DNA from: an uncultured Clostridia bacterium
GTDB lineage: Bacteria > Bacillota > Clostridia > TANB77 > CAG-508
Length of the DNA stretch: 64,000 nt
Direction: 5' to 3'
Assembly (NCBI GenBank): GCA_948896235.1
Contig: CAQUUC010000002.1
Location: 8,432-72,431 of the forward strand
Shown piece by piece: positions 10,195 to 19,006 of the stretch (the stretch's first letter is position 1; the number at the start of each line of letters is the position of its first letter). Position numbers and translations under genes: made by a program. The notes under the pieces are model-generated. The model made no database searches. It worked only from the letters and a program-made list of their open reading frames with translations, and was not told where the DNA came from.

Positions 10195-11466
10195 TTACAC
10201 CTTTGGATTAAGCATAATTTCATCATGTAACACTATTGTTTTTACTTGTTTTAAGTCTTTATCTGTATACCCCATTTTATCTCTTAGTTCTTCGTTTGTA
10301 TAATTTGAAATTATAGAGTAAGCTTCATTTTGTTTTAATACTTTTATTAGTATTTTATCTGTATATCCCATCCTATTTCTAACTATGTAATAAATGTCTT
10401 GTCCTGTTGGTGCTGTTTCTTTAATTAAAGCATCATTTGGAACTTTTAAGCCACTATAACTCCACCAAATAATATCAAAGGTTATTTTTCTATAACCCGA
10501 TAATAATTCTAATCCATTAGTAATTTTGAATATAAGCAATCGGGAATTTTCTTCTTCTACAATATATTCTATTTTTGCAGTTATTACTTGAGAATTTGAT
10601 AATCTCAAACTTACACTATCTCCTATCTTAGCTTCTTTTGATTTTTGTGACTCAAGTGATGCTGCTATATATGCTTCAAAATTGTCTATTATTTTTCCAT
10701 TTTCATTGCTTGTTGCAACAATTTCCCCTGTTTTTAGTTTTAAATCTTCTAAAAATTTTTTGTTTAATGTAGAAAAGCTTTCTTTTGTTAATACACTTTC
10801 TAGTCCATCTACTCTATATGATACAATTCCGCTTGACTCTGCAGTTACATATTCAGCTCCTGAATTTAAACTATTTTCATAAGAACTTCTTTCTTCTATT
10901 AATTTTCTTATATATGAACCCTGCGGGCTTAGTTCTCCTGCTATTTTTGCTTTTTTTGTTATTTTTGTATTTATATCTTTTTTATATTCTAATATTTTTT
11001 GAACGTCTTTCAAATTTGATACTTCATTTAGTTTTTGACTAATTTGATTTTCTAAAAGTTTCATATCACTAGAAAATAAGTCATTTTCATTTTCCATTGC
11101 AGCTTGTATTTTTAAATCTAACTCTTCTATTTTTTTAACCAAGGTTTCCTCATTATTGCTATAATATCTATAAATTGAATCTCCTTTTGCTACTCTTTCT
11201 CCTTCTGTTTTTATTTGTATCATTCCATTTTTGTAGTTATCACCTTGTACTACTGTTTCATTTCTTATAACATATCCTACTGCACTTTCTTCTTCTGATA
11301 ATCCACCATTTTCAATCATAAAAACTTCTGTCGGGTGTTTTATAAGTTGAATAATTGCATAAACGAAATATACTAATATTATTAATCCTATGGCATAGCA
11401 AATAGCTACTTTTTTCATATTTTTCTTAGGAGTTTTTTTATTATTAATTTTACTTATTTCTTTCAA
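10195..11466 (-). CDS. HlyD-like membrane adaptor protein
   Basis: A 423-residue protein with a basic N-terminus, one membrane segment (about residues 20-42, VAICYAIGLIILVYFVYAII) and an extracytoplasmic part. That part has a split biotinyl/lipoyl-like domain (IRNETVVQGD and SSGIVSYRVDGLE) around a coiled coil (about residues 105-165), then beta-rich regions. This is the layout of HlyD/efflux adaptors, and such proteins are common beside sepF in Clostridia. Partner transporter and substrate are unknown. Its ATG overlaps the miaA stop region by four bases, indicating translational coupling. Confidence 0.75.
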   Translation of the reverse strand: MKEISKINNKKTPKKNMKKVAICYAIGLIILVYFVYAIIQLIKHPTEVFMIENGGLSEEESAVGYVIRNETVVQGDNYKNGMIQIKTEGERVAKGDSIYRYYSNNEETLVKKIEELDLKIQAAMENENDLFSSDMKLLENQISQKLNEVSNLKDVQKILEYKKDINTKITKKAKIAGELSPQGSYIRKLIEERSSYENSLNSGAEYVTAESSGIVSYRVDGLESVLTKESFSTLNKKFLEDLKLKTGEIVATSNENGKIIDNFEAYIAASLESQKSKEAKIGDSVSLRLSNSQVITAKIEYIVEEENSRLLIFKITNGLELLSGYRKITFDIIWWSYSGLKVPNDALIKETAPTGQDIYYIVRNRMGYTDKILIKVLKQNEAYSIISNYTNEELRDKMGYTDKDLKQVKTIVLHDEIMLNPKV

Positions 11467-12423
11467 TTTATTCCCTCCAAAATAATATTAATATTATTTT
11501 GCCTATCACCACTTGCATCTAACCATATTGTTTGCTTATTCTTTCTAAACCAAGTTAGTTGCCTTTTTGCATATCTTCTTGTTTCAAGTTTTATTTTCTC
11601 TATTGCTTCTTCTTTTGTTAGTATTCCCTCAAGATATTCTTTTATCTCTTTATAGCCTAATGCTTGCATCGCTGTTGGATATTTATTATACTTTTTACAT
11701 ATATTCTTAGTTTCTTCTATAAGTCCTTGTTCTATCATAATATCCACTCTTCTATTTATTCTGTCATACAAAATCTCTCTATCCATATTCAGTGCAAAAA
11801 CTTTATAGTCATATGGTATTTCTTTTTTTCTTGATGCTATTTCTTGTTCTGTTTTTGTTTTTCCTGTTGCTTTATATATTTCTAATATTCTAATAATTCT
11901 TTTTTTATCATTTTTACTTATACTTTTTATTGCTTCTTCATCAATTTCTTTTGCTCTATTGTATAATTTTTCTAAACCTTCTTTTTCTGCAAGCTGTTCT
12001 AGTTTATTTCTATATTCTTCATCAAATTCTATATCTTGATATTCTATTCCATAAATTAAAGAATCAACATATAGTCCTGTACCTCCTACCACAATTGGAA
12101 TTTTTCCTTTTTTTAATATTTCTTCTATACATTTTATAGCTTCCTTTTTGTAATCTGCTACACTGTATCTTTCATCTGGGGATACAAAATCTATCATATA
12201 ATGTTTGATATCTCCCATTTCTTCTTTCGTTGGTTTTGCACTTCCAATATCCATATCTTTATATATTTGCATTGAATCTGCTGATACCACTTCACCATTT
12301 ATTTGTTTGGCAAGTTCTATTGATAAAGCAGTTTTTCCGTGATGCTGTTGGTCCACATATAACAATTACTTTTGGTTTTATAAATTTCGAAGATTTCTCT
12401 AGTATTAACTCTTCACTTTTCAT
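11463..12423 (-). CDS. miaA: tRNA dimethylallyltransferase MiaA; +1 shift inside the P-loop
   Basis: Transfers an isopentenyl group to A37 of tRNAs that read UNN codons. The start is ATG 12423, preceded by GAGGTGA. The first 28 codons end VIVICGPTAS, followed by CGG. Skipping C gives GGA-AAA-ACT, restoring the nucleotide-binding loop GPTASGKT that every MiaA needs; without the shift the protein stops after a few codons. The rest (SADSMQIYKDMDIGSAKP, VVGGTGLYVD, AMQALGYKE, RRYAKRQLTWFR) is complete. An ATG at 12365 inside the second frame lacks the P-loop and would give a dead protein. Total about 319 residues. Confidence 0.9.
12337..12339 (-). other. CGG +1 frameshift site 3 (MiaA P-loop)
   Basis: In-frame GCA-TCA-CGG-A. 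Skipping C gives TCA-GGA-AAA-ACT = S-G-K-T, the catalytic nucleotide-binding loop. This is the clearest evidence that glycine is inserted. Confidence 0.93.
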
Positions 12424-12447
12424 TTTTAGTTATTCACCTCAAATTTT

Positions 12448-12874
12448 TTATTTATTATTTATTACACTACTTATTAATCCAATTTCAAAATCTTTAATAT
12501 ATCCTACTTCCAATATGAATATAAAAATCAAAATTATTGAAAATATCACAACTTTCTTTTTTAACCCGAGCTTTATCAATTCTTTTATCTTTATATTTAT
12601 TTAATGAATTATATATATATGGTAACGATATTATTGCATTAATAGGTGCAAATATTAATATAGCTGTATTTCTTGCAACACTAATATGTTTAGAATTTGC
12701 AACCATTCCACTAGTACTTATAAAACATATAATTACTGTTACAATAAGAGTTACTATAAATCCAATTGTTATCAGCTTTATTTGACTGAATTTATCATAA
12801 TTATACATATTATGATAAATCATAACTCCAGCAATAACGTATATAATTATTGATATTGTTAATATTAATAACAT
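12448..12874 (-). CDS. Small polytopic membrane protein; +1 shift at CGG
   Basis: AAGGAG precedes ATG 12874. The N-terminal 102 residues contain about three hydrophobic segments (LILTISIIIYVIAG, LITIGFIVTLIVTVII, TAILIFAPINAIISL). At GCT-CGG-G the zero frame turns into a charged, Cys-containing tail. Skipping C gives KAGLKKKVVIFSIILIFIFI, a fourth membrane helix preceded by positive charges, and ends at 12448. Total about 141 residues. No family recognised; it lies between mutL and miaA. Confidence 0.72.
12566..12568 (-). other. CGG +1 frameshift site 4 (membrane protein)
   Basis: In-frame GCT-CGG-G. Skipping C gives GCT-GGG and replaces a polar tail by a lysine-led transmembrane helix. Confidence 0.75.
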
Positions 12875-12942
12875 TTTCGTCTCCTTTAGTTTTATATAGT
12901 ATATATTTAACTTGTTCTAATATAGTTGTTCTTTAAGATTTT

Positions 12943-15378
12943 TTATTTTCTTCTTGCAAATTTCTTTTCCATATCATTTTTATCCATTTTTATTGCAGTT
13001 GGTCTTCCATGTGGGCATGTGAATGGATTTGGTAGTTTTAACAATTCTTCCATTAAGCTATCTACTTCTTCATTTGTTAAATCCATATTTGCTTTCACTG
13101 CTGCTTTACATGCTACTGTTGCTATAAATCTTTCTTCGATTTCTTGTTTTGCAGTTCTTGCAACTTGATTAATTTCATCTAAGGTTTCTAAGAATAGTTC
13201 TTTTGTATCTATTTCTAGACAGATATCTGGTACTCCAGTCAATTTTATTGTGTTATCTCCAAATTCTTCGAATACGAATCCTGCTTTTTCAAACATTTCA
13301 ACATTATCATTTAAGATATCCATTTCTTTATGTGTTAGAGTAATAACATCAGGTAATAATAACATTTGAGAATTTTTGTCTAATCCAGAATAGTAATTTT
13401 TCTTTACTTTTTCATACATTACTCTTTCGTGTGCTGCATGTTGATCTATCATATATAATTCATTCTTTATTTCAATTATTATATATGTATTGAAAGCAAT
13501 TCCCACTAATTTATATACTGGTTTTTGGTATTCTGGTATGTTTTCAAAAACAGAAATATTGTTATCTTTTATTAGTTCATATGCACTAATTTTTTCTTCT
13601 TCTTTTTTCTTTTCTTCTTCTACTGATGCTGGTAGTTTTCCAAATATTTTTTCATACATATTTGAAAATTCTGGACTTTCCTCTACATTTTCTATTGTTT
13701 CTAACTTGTCCATCATTTCTTGTACTTCTTCACTTGTAAACTTTCTTGTGTTTTGTTCTTCTTGTTTATCTTCTACATATAAATTTTGATTTAATTTTTC
13801 TTCAATTATCTCTTCATTTACACTATTTTCTAAAGATTCGTTTTCATATTTTACATTCATTTCATTATTAGAATCTACTGTTTCTATGCTTTCTATTGTT
13901 CCTAATCCTATCGTTTCATAATTTTCTGTATCTTCTTTTAACTCTATACTATCTTGCGCATTTTCTATATTATCCTCAACAACTTGTACTTCAGAAGAAT
14001 CTACATTTTTATTATCTAAACCTTGTTCAGAATTACTGTTTTCTCCATCTTGTAATTTTTGTGTATCTTGCATTAATATATCAATGTTTGTATGTAAATT
14101 TGGATCACTTTCTGCTTCTTCTTTTAAACGTTTTTGCATTGCAATTAACTCTTTAAAAACATCCATTTTTTTATCTTGGTTAGGCATTGTTTTGTCTTCA
14201 GCCAATTTTTCAAATTCTGGTTCTTCTTTAGCTACTTTTATTTCTTCTCTATTGTTATATATTTGTTCAATCATATTTTCTTTTGGTTCTACTTCTTGTG
14301 CCTTTATTTTTCTAAATAAATCTGTAATACTTGATTTTGGTTTATTATTTTCTATTTCCTCTATTGTTTTTTCAGTATTTTCAATTAATTCTGCCTTAAG
14401 TAGTGTATCTTTTATGGCATGGTAAATTGCTTTAAATACTTTGTTTTCTTCTTGAAATCTTACTTCTAATTTAGCTGGATGAACATTAACATCCACCATA
14501 CTTGGATCCATATCTATATTTAATACTAAAAATCCATATTTTCCTATTGGAAGTAAACCTTTAAAGCTATTTTCTGCTGCTCCTGATAATGTTTTATCCT
14601 TAATATATCTTTCATTTACAAAGAAAATTTGGTTAGAACGATTTGATCTTGCTATTTCTGGTTTTCCAACAACTCCTGTTACGTGAATATCTTCATATGT
14701 GTAATTTACTTCTAAAATACTATTTGCAATATCTTTACCATAGATTGAATAAATTACATCTTGTATCTTACCATTGCCTGATGTTTGAATTATCGTTTTT
14801 CCACTGTTTATTAATCTAAATGAAATATCAGGGTGAATTAAAGCAAGTCTTGTAACTGCATCTTCAATATATCCAGATTCTGTATAATCCTTTTTCAAAA
14901 ATTTATATCTTACTGGAGTATTAAAAAATAAATTTTCTACTGTTATAGTAGTTCCAAGCCCGCATCCAGTTTCCTCAAACAAAAGTACTCTTCCCGCTTC
15001 TACTACAATTCTATTTCCTATCTCTTCATTTTTAGTTCTTGAAATCATTTCTACATTTGCAATTGCGGCAATACTTGCTAACGCCTCTCCTCTAAAGCCC
15101 ATAGACTTAACTTCTTTTAAATCTTCAGCGCTTCTAATTTTACTTGTTGCATGTCTCTCGAATGCAATTTCCATATCATCTTTTTCAATACCTTTTCCAT
15201 TATCAGTTATACGGATATACGATATTCCACCATTTTTTATTTCTATATTTATATTAGTTGCACCTGCATCAATCGAATTTTCTACCATCTCTTTTATTAC
15301 AGATGCTGGCCTTTCTACAACTTCTCCAGCTGCAATTTTATTTATTGTAAGTTCGTCTAATAAAACAATATTTCCCAT
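12943..15378 (-). CDS. mutL: DNA mismatch repair protein MutL
   Basis: An 811-residue GHKL ATPase that links mismatch recognition to strand incision. The N-terminal ATPase has EMVENSIDAGA, DNGKGI and GFRGEALASI (about residues 30-110). A long acidic, repeat-poor linker runs from about 340 to 615, longer than in B. subtilis. The C-terminal dimer/endonuclease domain has DQHAAHERVMYEK and CPHGRP, the metal-binding motifs of latent-endonuclease MutL proteins. No mutS is in the window, although the usual mutL-miaA neighbourhood is kept with one membrane-protein gene between. Confidence 0.95.
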   Translation of the reverse strand: MGNIVLLDELTINKIAAGEVVERPASVIKEMVENSIDAGATNINIEIKNGGISYIRITDNGKGIEKDDMEIAFERHATSKIRSAEDLKEVKSMGFRGEALASIAAIANVEMISRTKNEEIGNRIVVEAGRVLLFEETGCGLGTTITVENLFFNTPVRYKFLKKDYTESGYIEDAVTRLALIHPDISFRLINSGKTIIQTSGNGKIQDVIYSIYGKDIANSILEVNYTYEDIHVTGVVGKPEIARSNRSNQIFFVNERYIKDKTLSGAAENSFKGLLPIGKYGFLVLNIDMDPSMVDVNVHPAKLEVRFQEENKVFKAIYHAIKDTLLKAELIENTEKTIEEIENNKPKSSITDLFRKIKAQEVEPKENMIEQIYNNREEIKVAKEEPEFEKLAEDKTMPNQDKKMDVFKELIAMQKRLKEEAESDPNLHTNIDILMQDTQKLQDGENSNSEQGLDNKNVDSSEVQVVEDNIENAQDSIELKEDTENYETIGLGTIESIETVDSNNEMNVKYENESLENSVNEEIIEEKLNQNLYVEDKQEEQNTRKFTSEEVQEMMDKLETIENVEESPEFSNMYEKIFGKLPASVEEEKKKEEEKISAYELIKDNNISVFENIPEYQKPVYKLVGIAFNTYIIIEIKNELYMIDQHAAHERVMYEKVKKNYYSGLDKNSQMLLLPDVITLTHKEMDILNDNVEMFEKAGFVFEEFGDNTIKLTGVPDICLEIDTKELFLETLDEINQVARTAKQEIEERFIATVACKAAVKANMDLTNEEVDSLMEELLKLPNPFTCPHGRPTAIKMDKNDMEKKFARRK

Positions 15379-15604
15379 ATAAATACCCTCTTCTCCTATG
15401 TTTATAACTTCATATGGATTATATCATTTATTGTTATTTTTTGTATAGTTTTTTGGAATAATTTTTAGAATTAAATTATTTATTAATTATATCTTTTTTG
15501 AATTTTAAAATTTATTTTGAATTAAGTTTACTGTGAGTATAAACTTAATGCAAACTAAAACGAGCCCCCAGCTTCGTTCTTAGTTTTATTCTTCCCTTTT
15601 TAGA

Positions 15605-15949
15605 TTATTGGACCATTTTCAGTTCTTCAGCCTTTTTATCTACTGTTTCTACATCCATTAAAACAGCATCAATTCTATCATCAAGGTGTTTTACTGTACT
15701 TTTTAAATAGACCACATCTTTTTTCATCTGTGTAACACTATGTAGTATTATTGTTTGCCCTCTTTTTACGCTTTTAATTTCATCTTGCATTATAGCTTGA
15801 CTCTCTTTTAAATCAGCTATTTCATATTGCATTATTGTTTGATTTGCTTTCAATTCTTCTTGACCTGCTTTTAGTTCTTCTTGAGTAGCATCAATTCTGT
15901 CTAATCTGTTTAAGATTTCTTGTGCTAGTTTTTCATTCATATTTTTCAC
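15605..15949 (-). CDS. Short coiled-coil protein
   Basis: A 114-residue protein that is almost entirely predicted coiled coil (QEELKAGQEELKANQTIMQY, QDEIKSVKRGQTI), with no membrane segment. A GGAGGTGAAAAATATG ribosome site is good. It resembles the 35823-36272 product in style: heptads, repeated QEELK and QTIM units, and a C-terminal half with hydrophobic heptad positions. The two may be distant paralogues. Function unknown. Confidence 0.7.
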   Translation of the reverse strand: MKNMNEKLAQEILNRLDRIDATQEELKAGQEELKANQTIMQYEIADLKESQAIMQDEIKSVKRGQTIILHSVTQMKKDVVYLKSTVKHLDDRIDAVLMDVETVDKKAEELKMVQ

Positions 15950-16098
15950 CTCCTTAATTTGTCATATTGATATGTTATCATATGGCAAATTTTAATGCAA
16001 GTAGTTTTCTAAAATTTGTAACACTTTTTTTGAAGCAAGAATAGTATATATCATACAAAAGAACAAAAAACTTAGTTCTTTATAGGGAGGTTGCTTAA

Positions 16099-16200
16099 AT
16101 GGGAAATTGTTGTAATTGTGAGATTTTGTGGTTCATTATCTTATTCTTACTACTTTTCTGTAACTGTGGCAACAGCTGTTGTAGCAGAAACTGCAACTAG
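16099..16200 (+). CDS. 33-residue Cys-rich membrane peptide
   Basis: ATG 16099 follows GGGAGG. The peptide has Cys/Asn-rich ends (MGNCCNCE and NCGNSCCSRNCN) around a single hydrophobic segment (ILWFIILFLLLF). Nine of 33 residues are cysteine or lie next to one. The layout resembles very small sporulation or spore-coat membrane peptides such as YjcZ-like proteins, but I cannot assign a family. It is paired with a similar gene 55 bases downstream. Confidence 0.6.
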   Translation: MGNCCNCEILWFIILFLLLFCNCGNSCCSRNCN

Positions 16201-16255
16201 TATGTCTTACCCTAACAGAAAAGTACATTTATTATTTTGAAAGGGGGGAATTCAT

Positions 16256-16381
16256 ATGCCAGAAAACAGAGGTTGCGGATGCGGATGTGGTTTCGGTGGT
16301 GATAACTGCATTTGGATAATTATCGTTATATTAATAGTTTTATGTTGCTGCGGTGGTAACAATAACTGCGGATGTTGCTAA
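16256..16381 (+). CDS. 41-residue Gly/Cys-rich membrane peptide
   Basis: ATG 16256 follows AAGGGGGG. The sequence begins MPENRGCGCGCGFGGDNC, has a hydrophobic core (IWIIIVILIVL) and ends CCCGGNNNCGCC. It is similar in design to the preceding 33-residue peptide, and both would be co-transcribed and end at the terminator at 16438. The CGG trinucleotides here are TGC-GGA, out of phase, and do not disturb reading. A spore or envelope role is a guess from composition only. Confidence 0.6.
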   Translation: MPENRGCGCGCGFGGDNCIWIIIVILIVLCCCGGNNNCGCC

Positions 16382-16437
16382 TTAAAGTTTAGCAATTAAA
16401 AGTTAGAATTTAGCTTACTAATTTCTAACTTATTCCC

Positions 16438-16480
16438 AAAAAGAGGAGCTATTCTTTTTATAGAATACTCCTCTTTTTTG
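16438..16480 (+). terminator. Terminator after the Cys-rich peptide genes
   Basis: Arms AAAAAGAGGAG and CTCCTCTTTTTT with an inner CTATTC/GAATA pairing; ends in a T-run on the plus strand. Confidence 0.8.
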
Positions 16481-16483
16481 TAA

Positions 16484-16760
16484 TTAAATTTCCAGATATT
16501 TTTTCTTATATTGTTCTACTCTTTCTTTATCTACAACACCAATTTTAAATAAAATAATATTCGTCTCTTTCTTCTGATACTTGTAATATATTTTCAATTT
16601 TTCCCTGATGATATTCTTCTACTGGATATTCTTTAAATGCATCTTCTAAGTCTTTAATTTTTCCTTTTTTCTTTGCTTCTTCTAAAAAATCATTTATAAC
16701 TTTATCTCCTTCTTTATATATAATAACATATTCTCTTTTATTTTTTAATCTTCTTGACAA
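16484..16760 (-). pseudogene. Small gene broken by a non-CGG frameshift, or remnant
   Basis: The minus-strand frame from TTG 16760 codes 71 residues (...KIENILQVSEERDEYYFI) and has no ribosome site. Directly after VSEER, the +1 frame stays open for about 25 codons with a sensible sequence (NIILFKIGVVDKERVEQYKK) and stops at 16484. Here one base is gained around AGA-GAC-GAA, without any in-frame CGG. With a weak start and an unexplained frameshift, this is best called a decaying gene. Family not recognised. Confidence 0.45.
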
Positions 16761-16837
16761 TTTTTAGTTAAAAAATGAGAGAATAATTTATATTCCCCCA
16801 TTTTCTAACCTCTAGTTTCTAATTTCTAACTTTTAAA

Positions 16838-18472
16838 TTAATACATTCCCCCCATATCCCCAGACATATCATTATGTCCACAACTACATGATTTTTCTTC
16901 TTTTTTATCTGTTACAATAGATTCTGTTGTAAGTACCATAGATGCTATACTTTCCGCGTTTTGTAATGCACTTCTTGTAACTTTTGTAGGATCTACTATT
17001 CCCACTCTCTTCATATCAACATATTGTTCTTGACTTGCATCAAATCCAAATCCAACTTCGCTTGTTTTTACTCTTTCTAATATCACTGCTGGTTCAAGTC
17101 CTGCATTTACAGCTATTTGTTTTATTGGTTCTTCTAATGCTTTTAAAACAATTTTTGCTCCTAGTTTTTCATCATCTTTTAAAGTATTTATCATATCCTC
17201 TACTTTTTTACTAATATTTACATATGCTGTTCCACCACCTGCAACTATTCCTTCTTCAACCGCTGCTTTTGTTGCAGATAGAGCATCTTCAATTCTTAGT
17301 TTCTTTTCTTTCATTTCTACTTCTGTTGCTGCTCCTACTTGAATTACTGCAACTCCTCCTGCAATTTTTGCAAGTCTTTCTTGTAGTTTTTCTCTATCAT
17401 ATTCACTGTGTGTTTCAGCAAGTGCTACACGAATTTGTTTTACTCTTTCTGCAATTTTTTCTTTATCACCTGCACCATCAACAATTATTGTATTTTCTTT
17501 TTGTACTTTTACTTGTCTTGCTCTACCTAATTGGTCAATAGTAGTTTCTTTTAGCTCAAGTCCTAAATCAGAGGTAATTACTTCTCCTCCAGTTAAAATA
17601 GCTATATCTTCTAACATTTCTTTTCTTCTATCACCATATCCTGGTGCTTTAACTGCTACAACATTTAAAACTCCTCTTAATTTGTTTAGAATTAATGTTG
17701 ATAATGCTTCTCCTTCAATATCATCACATATAATTACTAATTTTCCTGATGATTGCATTAAGCTTTCTAATAGTGGAAGTATTTCTTGAATATTGCTTAT
17801 TTTTTTATCTGTAATTAATATATATGGATTATCCATAACTGCTTCCATTTTTTCTGTATCTGTTGCCATATAAGGTGATACATATCCTTTATCAAATTGC
17901 ATTCCTTCTACTACATCTACATATGTATTTGAAGTTTTTGATTCTTCTATTGTAATAACACCATCTTTAGATACTTTTTCCATTGCATCTGCAATTAATG
18001 TTCCTATTTCTTTATTATTTGCAGAAATTGTAGCGACTCTTGCTATATCTTCTTTTCCGTTTACATTTGAACTAATTTTTTTAAGTTCTTCTACAGCAAC
18101 TTCTACTGCTTTATCCATTCCTCTTTTTATTGCCATTGGATCTCCACCAGCAGCTACATTTTTTACTCCTTCTTTTATCATACTTTGAGCAAGTACTGTA
18201 GCTGTTGTTGTTCCATCTCCTGCTACATCATTTGTTTTTGTAGATACTTCTTTAACAAGTCTTGCTCCCATATTTTCATATGGATCTTCTAATTCTATTT
18301 CTTTTGCAATTGTAACACCATCATTTGTAATAAGTGGTGCTCCAAAGCTTTTATCTAATACTACATTTCTTCCTTTTGGTCCAAGTGTTACTTTAACAGT
18401 GTCTGCTAATTTATTAACACCATCTAATAATTTTTTTCTAGCTTCTTCGCCATATTTAATTTCCTTTGCCAT
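16838..18472 (-). CDS. groEL: Chaperonin GroEL
   Basis: A 544-residue 60-kDa chaperonin that folds proteins in an ATP-driven barrel. It contains the ATP-site VTLGPKGRNVVLD and DGTTTATVLA, and the signature AAVEEGIVAGGG. The C-terminus is CSCGHNDMSGDMGGMY, with the flexible Gly-Met tail plus two cysteines not seen in most Firmicutes GroEL. Lies 24 bases after groES. Confidence 0.97.
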   Translation of the reverse strand: MAKEIKYGEEARKKLLDGVNKLADTVKVTLGPKGRNVVLDKSFGAPLITNDGVTIAKEIELEDPYENMGARLVKEVSTKTNDVAGDGTTTATVLAQSMIKEGVKNVAAGGDPMAIKRGMDKAVEVAVEELKKISSNVNGKEDIARVATISANNKEIGTLIADAMEKVSKDGVITIEESKTSNTYVDVVEGMQFDKGYVSPYMATDTEKMEAVMDNPYILITDKKISNIQEILPLLESLMQSSGKLVIICDDIEGEALSTLILNKLRGVLNVVAVKAPGYGDRRKEMLEDIAILTGGEVITSDLGLELKETTIDQLGRARQVKVQKENTIIVDGAGDKEKIAERVKQIRVALAETHSEYDREKLQERLAKIAGGVAVIQVGAATEVEMKEKKLRIEDALSATKAAVEEGIVAGGGTAYVNISKKVEDMINTLKDDEKLGAKIVLKALEEPIKQIAVNAGLEPAVILERVKTSEVGFGFDASQEQYVDMKRVGIVDPTKVTRSALQNAESIASMVLTTESIVTDKKEEKSCSCGHNDMSGDMGGMY

Positions 18473-18496
18473 TTTAAATCAAATCCTTTCTTTTTT

Positions 18497-18781
18497 CTAT
18501 TCTACTACTGCTAAGATGTCACTTTGTCTTACTATTATTAAGTCTTCTCCTTCGTATTTTATTTCTGTTCCTGAATATTTGCTTACAACAACTTTATCTC
18601 CTTTTTTTACCTCCATAGGAACTAATTTTCCATCTGAATTTGTAAGTCCTGGTCCAACTTCTAAAACCTCTGCTATTTGTGGTTTTTCTTTTGCACTAGA
18701 TGCTAAAATTATTCCACTTTTTGTAGTTTCTTCACCTTCTATCATTTTAATGACTACTCTGTCTTGTAATGGTTTTAACAT
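18497..18781 (-). CDS. groES: Co-chaperonin GroES
   Basis: A 94-residue lid of the GroEL barrel. It begins MLKPLQDRVVIK, has the mobile loop EGEETTKSGIILA (about residues 15-27) and ends DILAVVE. An AGGAGG-type SD precedes it. First gene of the groESL operon, under the CIRCE element at 18833. Confidence 0.97.
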   Translation of the reverse strand: MLKPLQDRVVIKMIEGEETTKSGIILASSAKEKPQIAEVLEVGPGLTNSDGKLVPMEVKKGDKVVVSKYSGTEIKYEGEDLIIVRQSDILAVVE

Positions 18782-18832
18782 TTAAATTACCTCCTTTAAA
18801 ATTCGAAGAATTTTGTAAAAAATCTCTTAATA

Positions 18833-18859
18833 TTAGCACTCTATTTCTTCGACTGCTAA
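18833..18859 (-). promoter_or_regulatory. CIRCE operator (HrcA binding) upstream of groESL
   Basis: On the minus strand TTAGCAGTC-N9-GAGTGCTAA. This matches the CIRCE inverted repeat (TTAGCACTC-N9-GAGTGCTAA) at all but one position. It lies about 52 bases before the groES start and directly after the -10 box, the usual position for HrcA heat-shock repression. Confidence 0.92.
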
Positions 18860-18862
18860 TAA

Positions 18863-18889
18863 TTTATACCCAATACTTTCAAATGTCAA
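18863..18889 (-). promoter_or_regulatory. Sigma-A type promoter of groESL
   Basis: TTGACA (18884-18889) and TATAAA (18863-18868) on the minus strand with a 15-base spacer; an overlapping TAAATT gives 17. Directly upstream of CIRCE. Confidence 0.7.
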
Positions 18890-19006
18890 TAGAATTTATA
18901 AAAATTCACACATTTTTCACAAAAAGAGAATGTACTTCATATAATAAGCACATTCTTTATATAATACTATTTTTACTTTTCTTTTAGAACCATATTGATA
19001 TTATTT

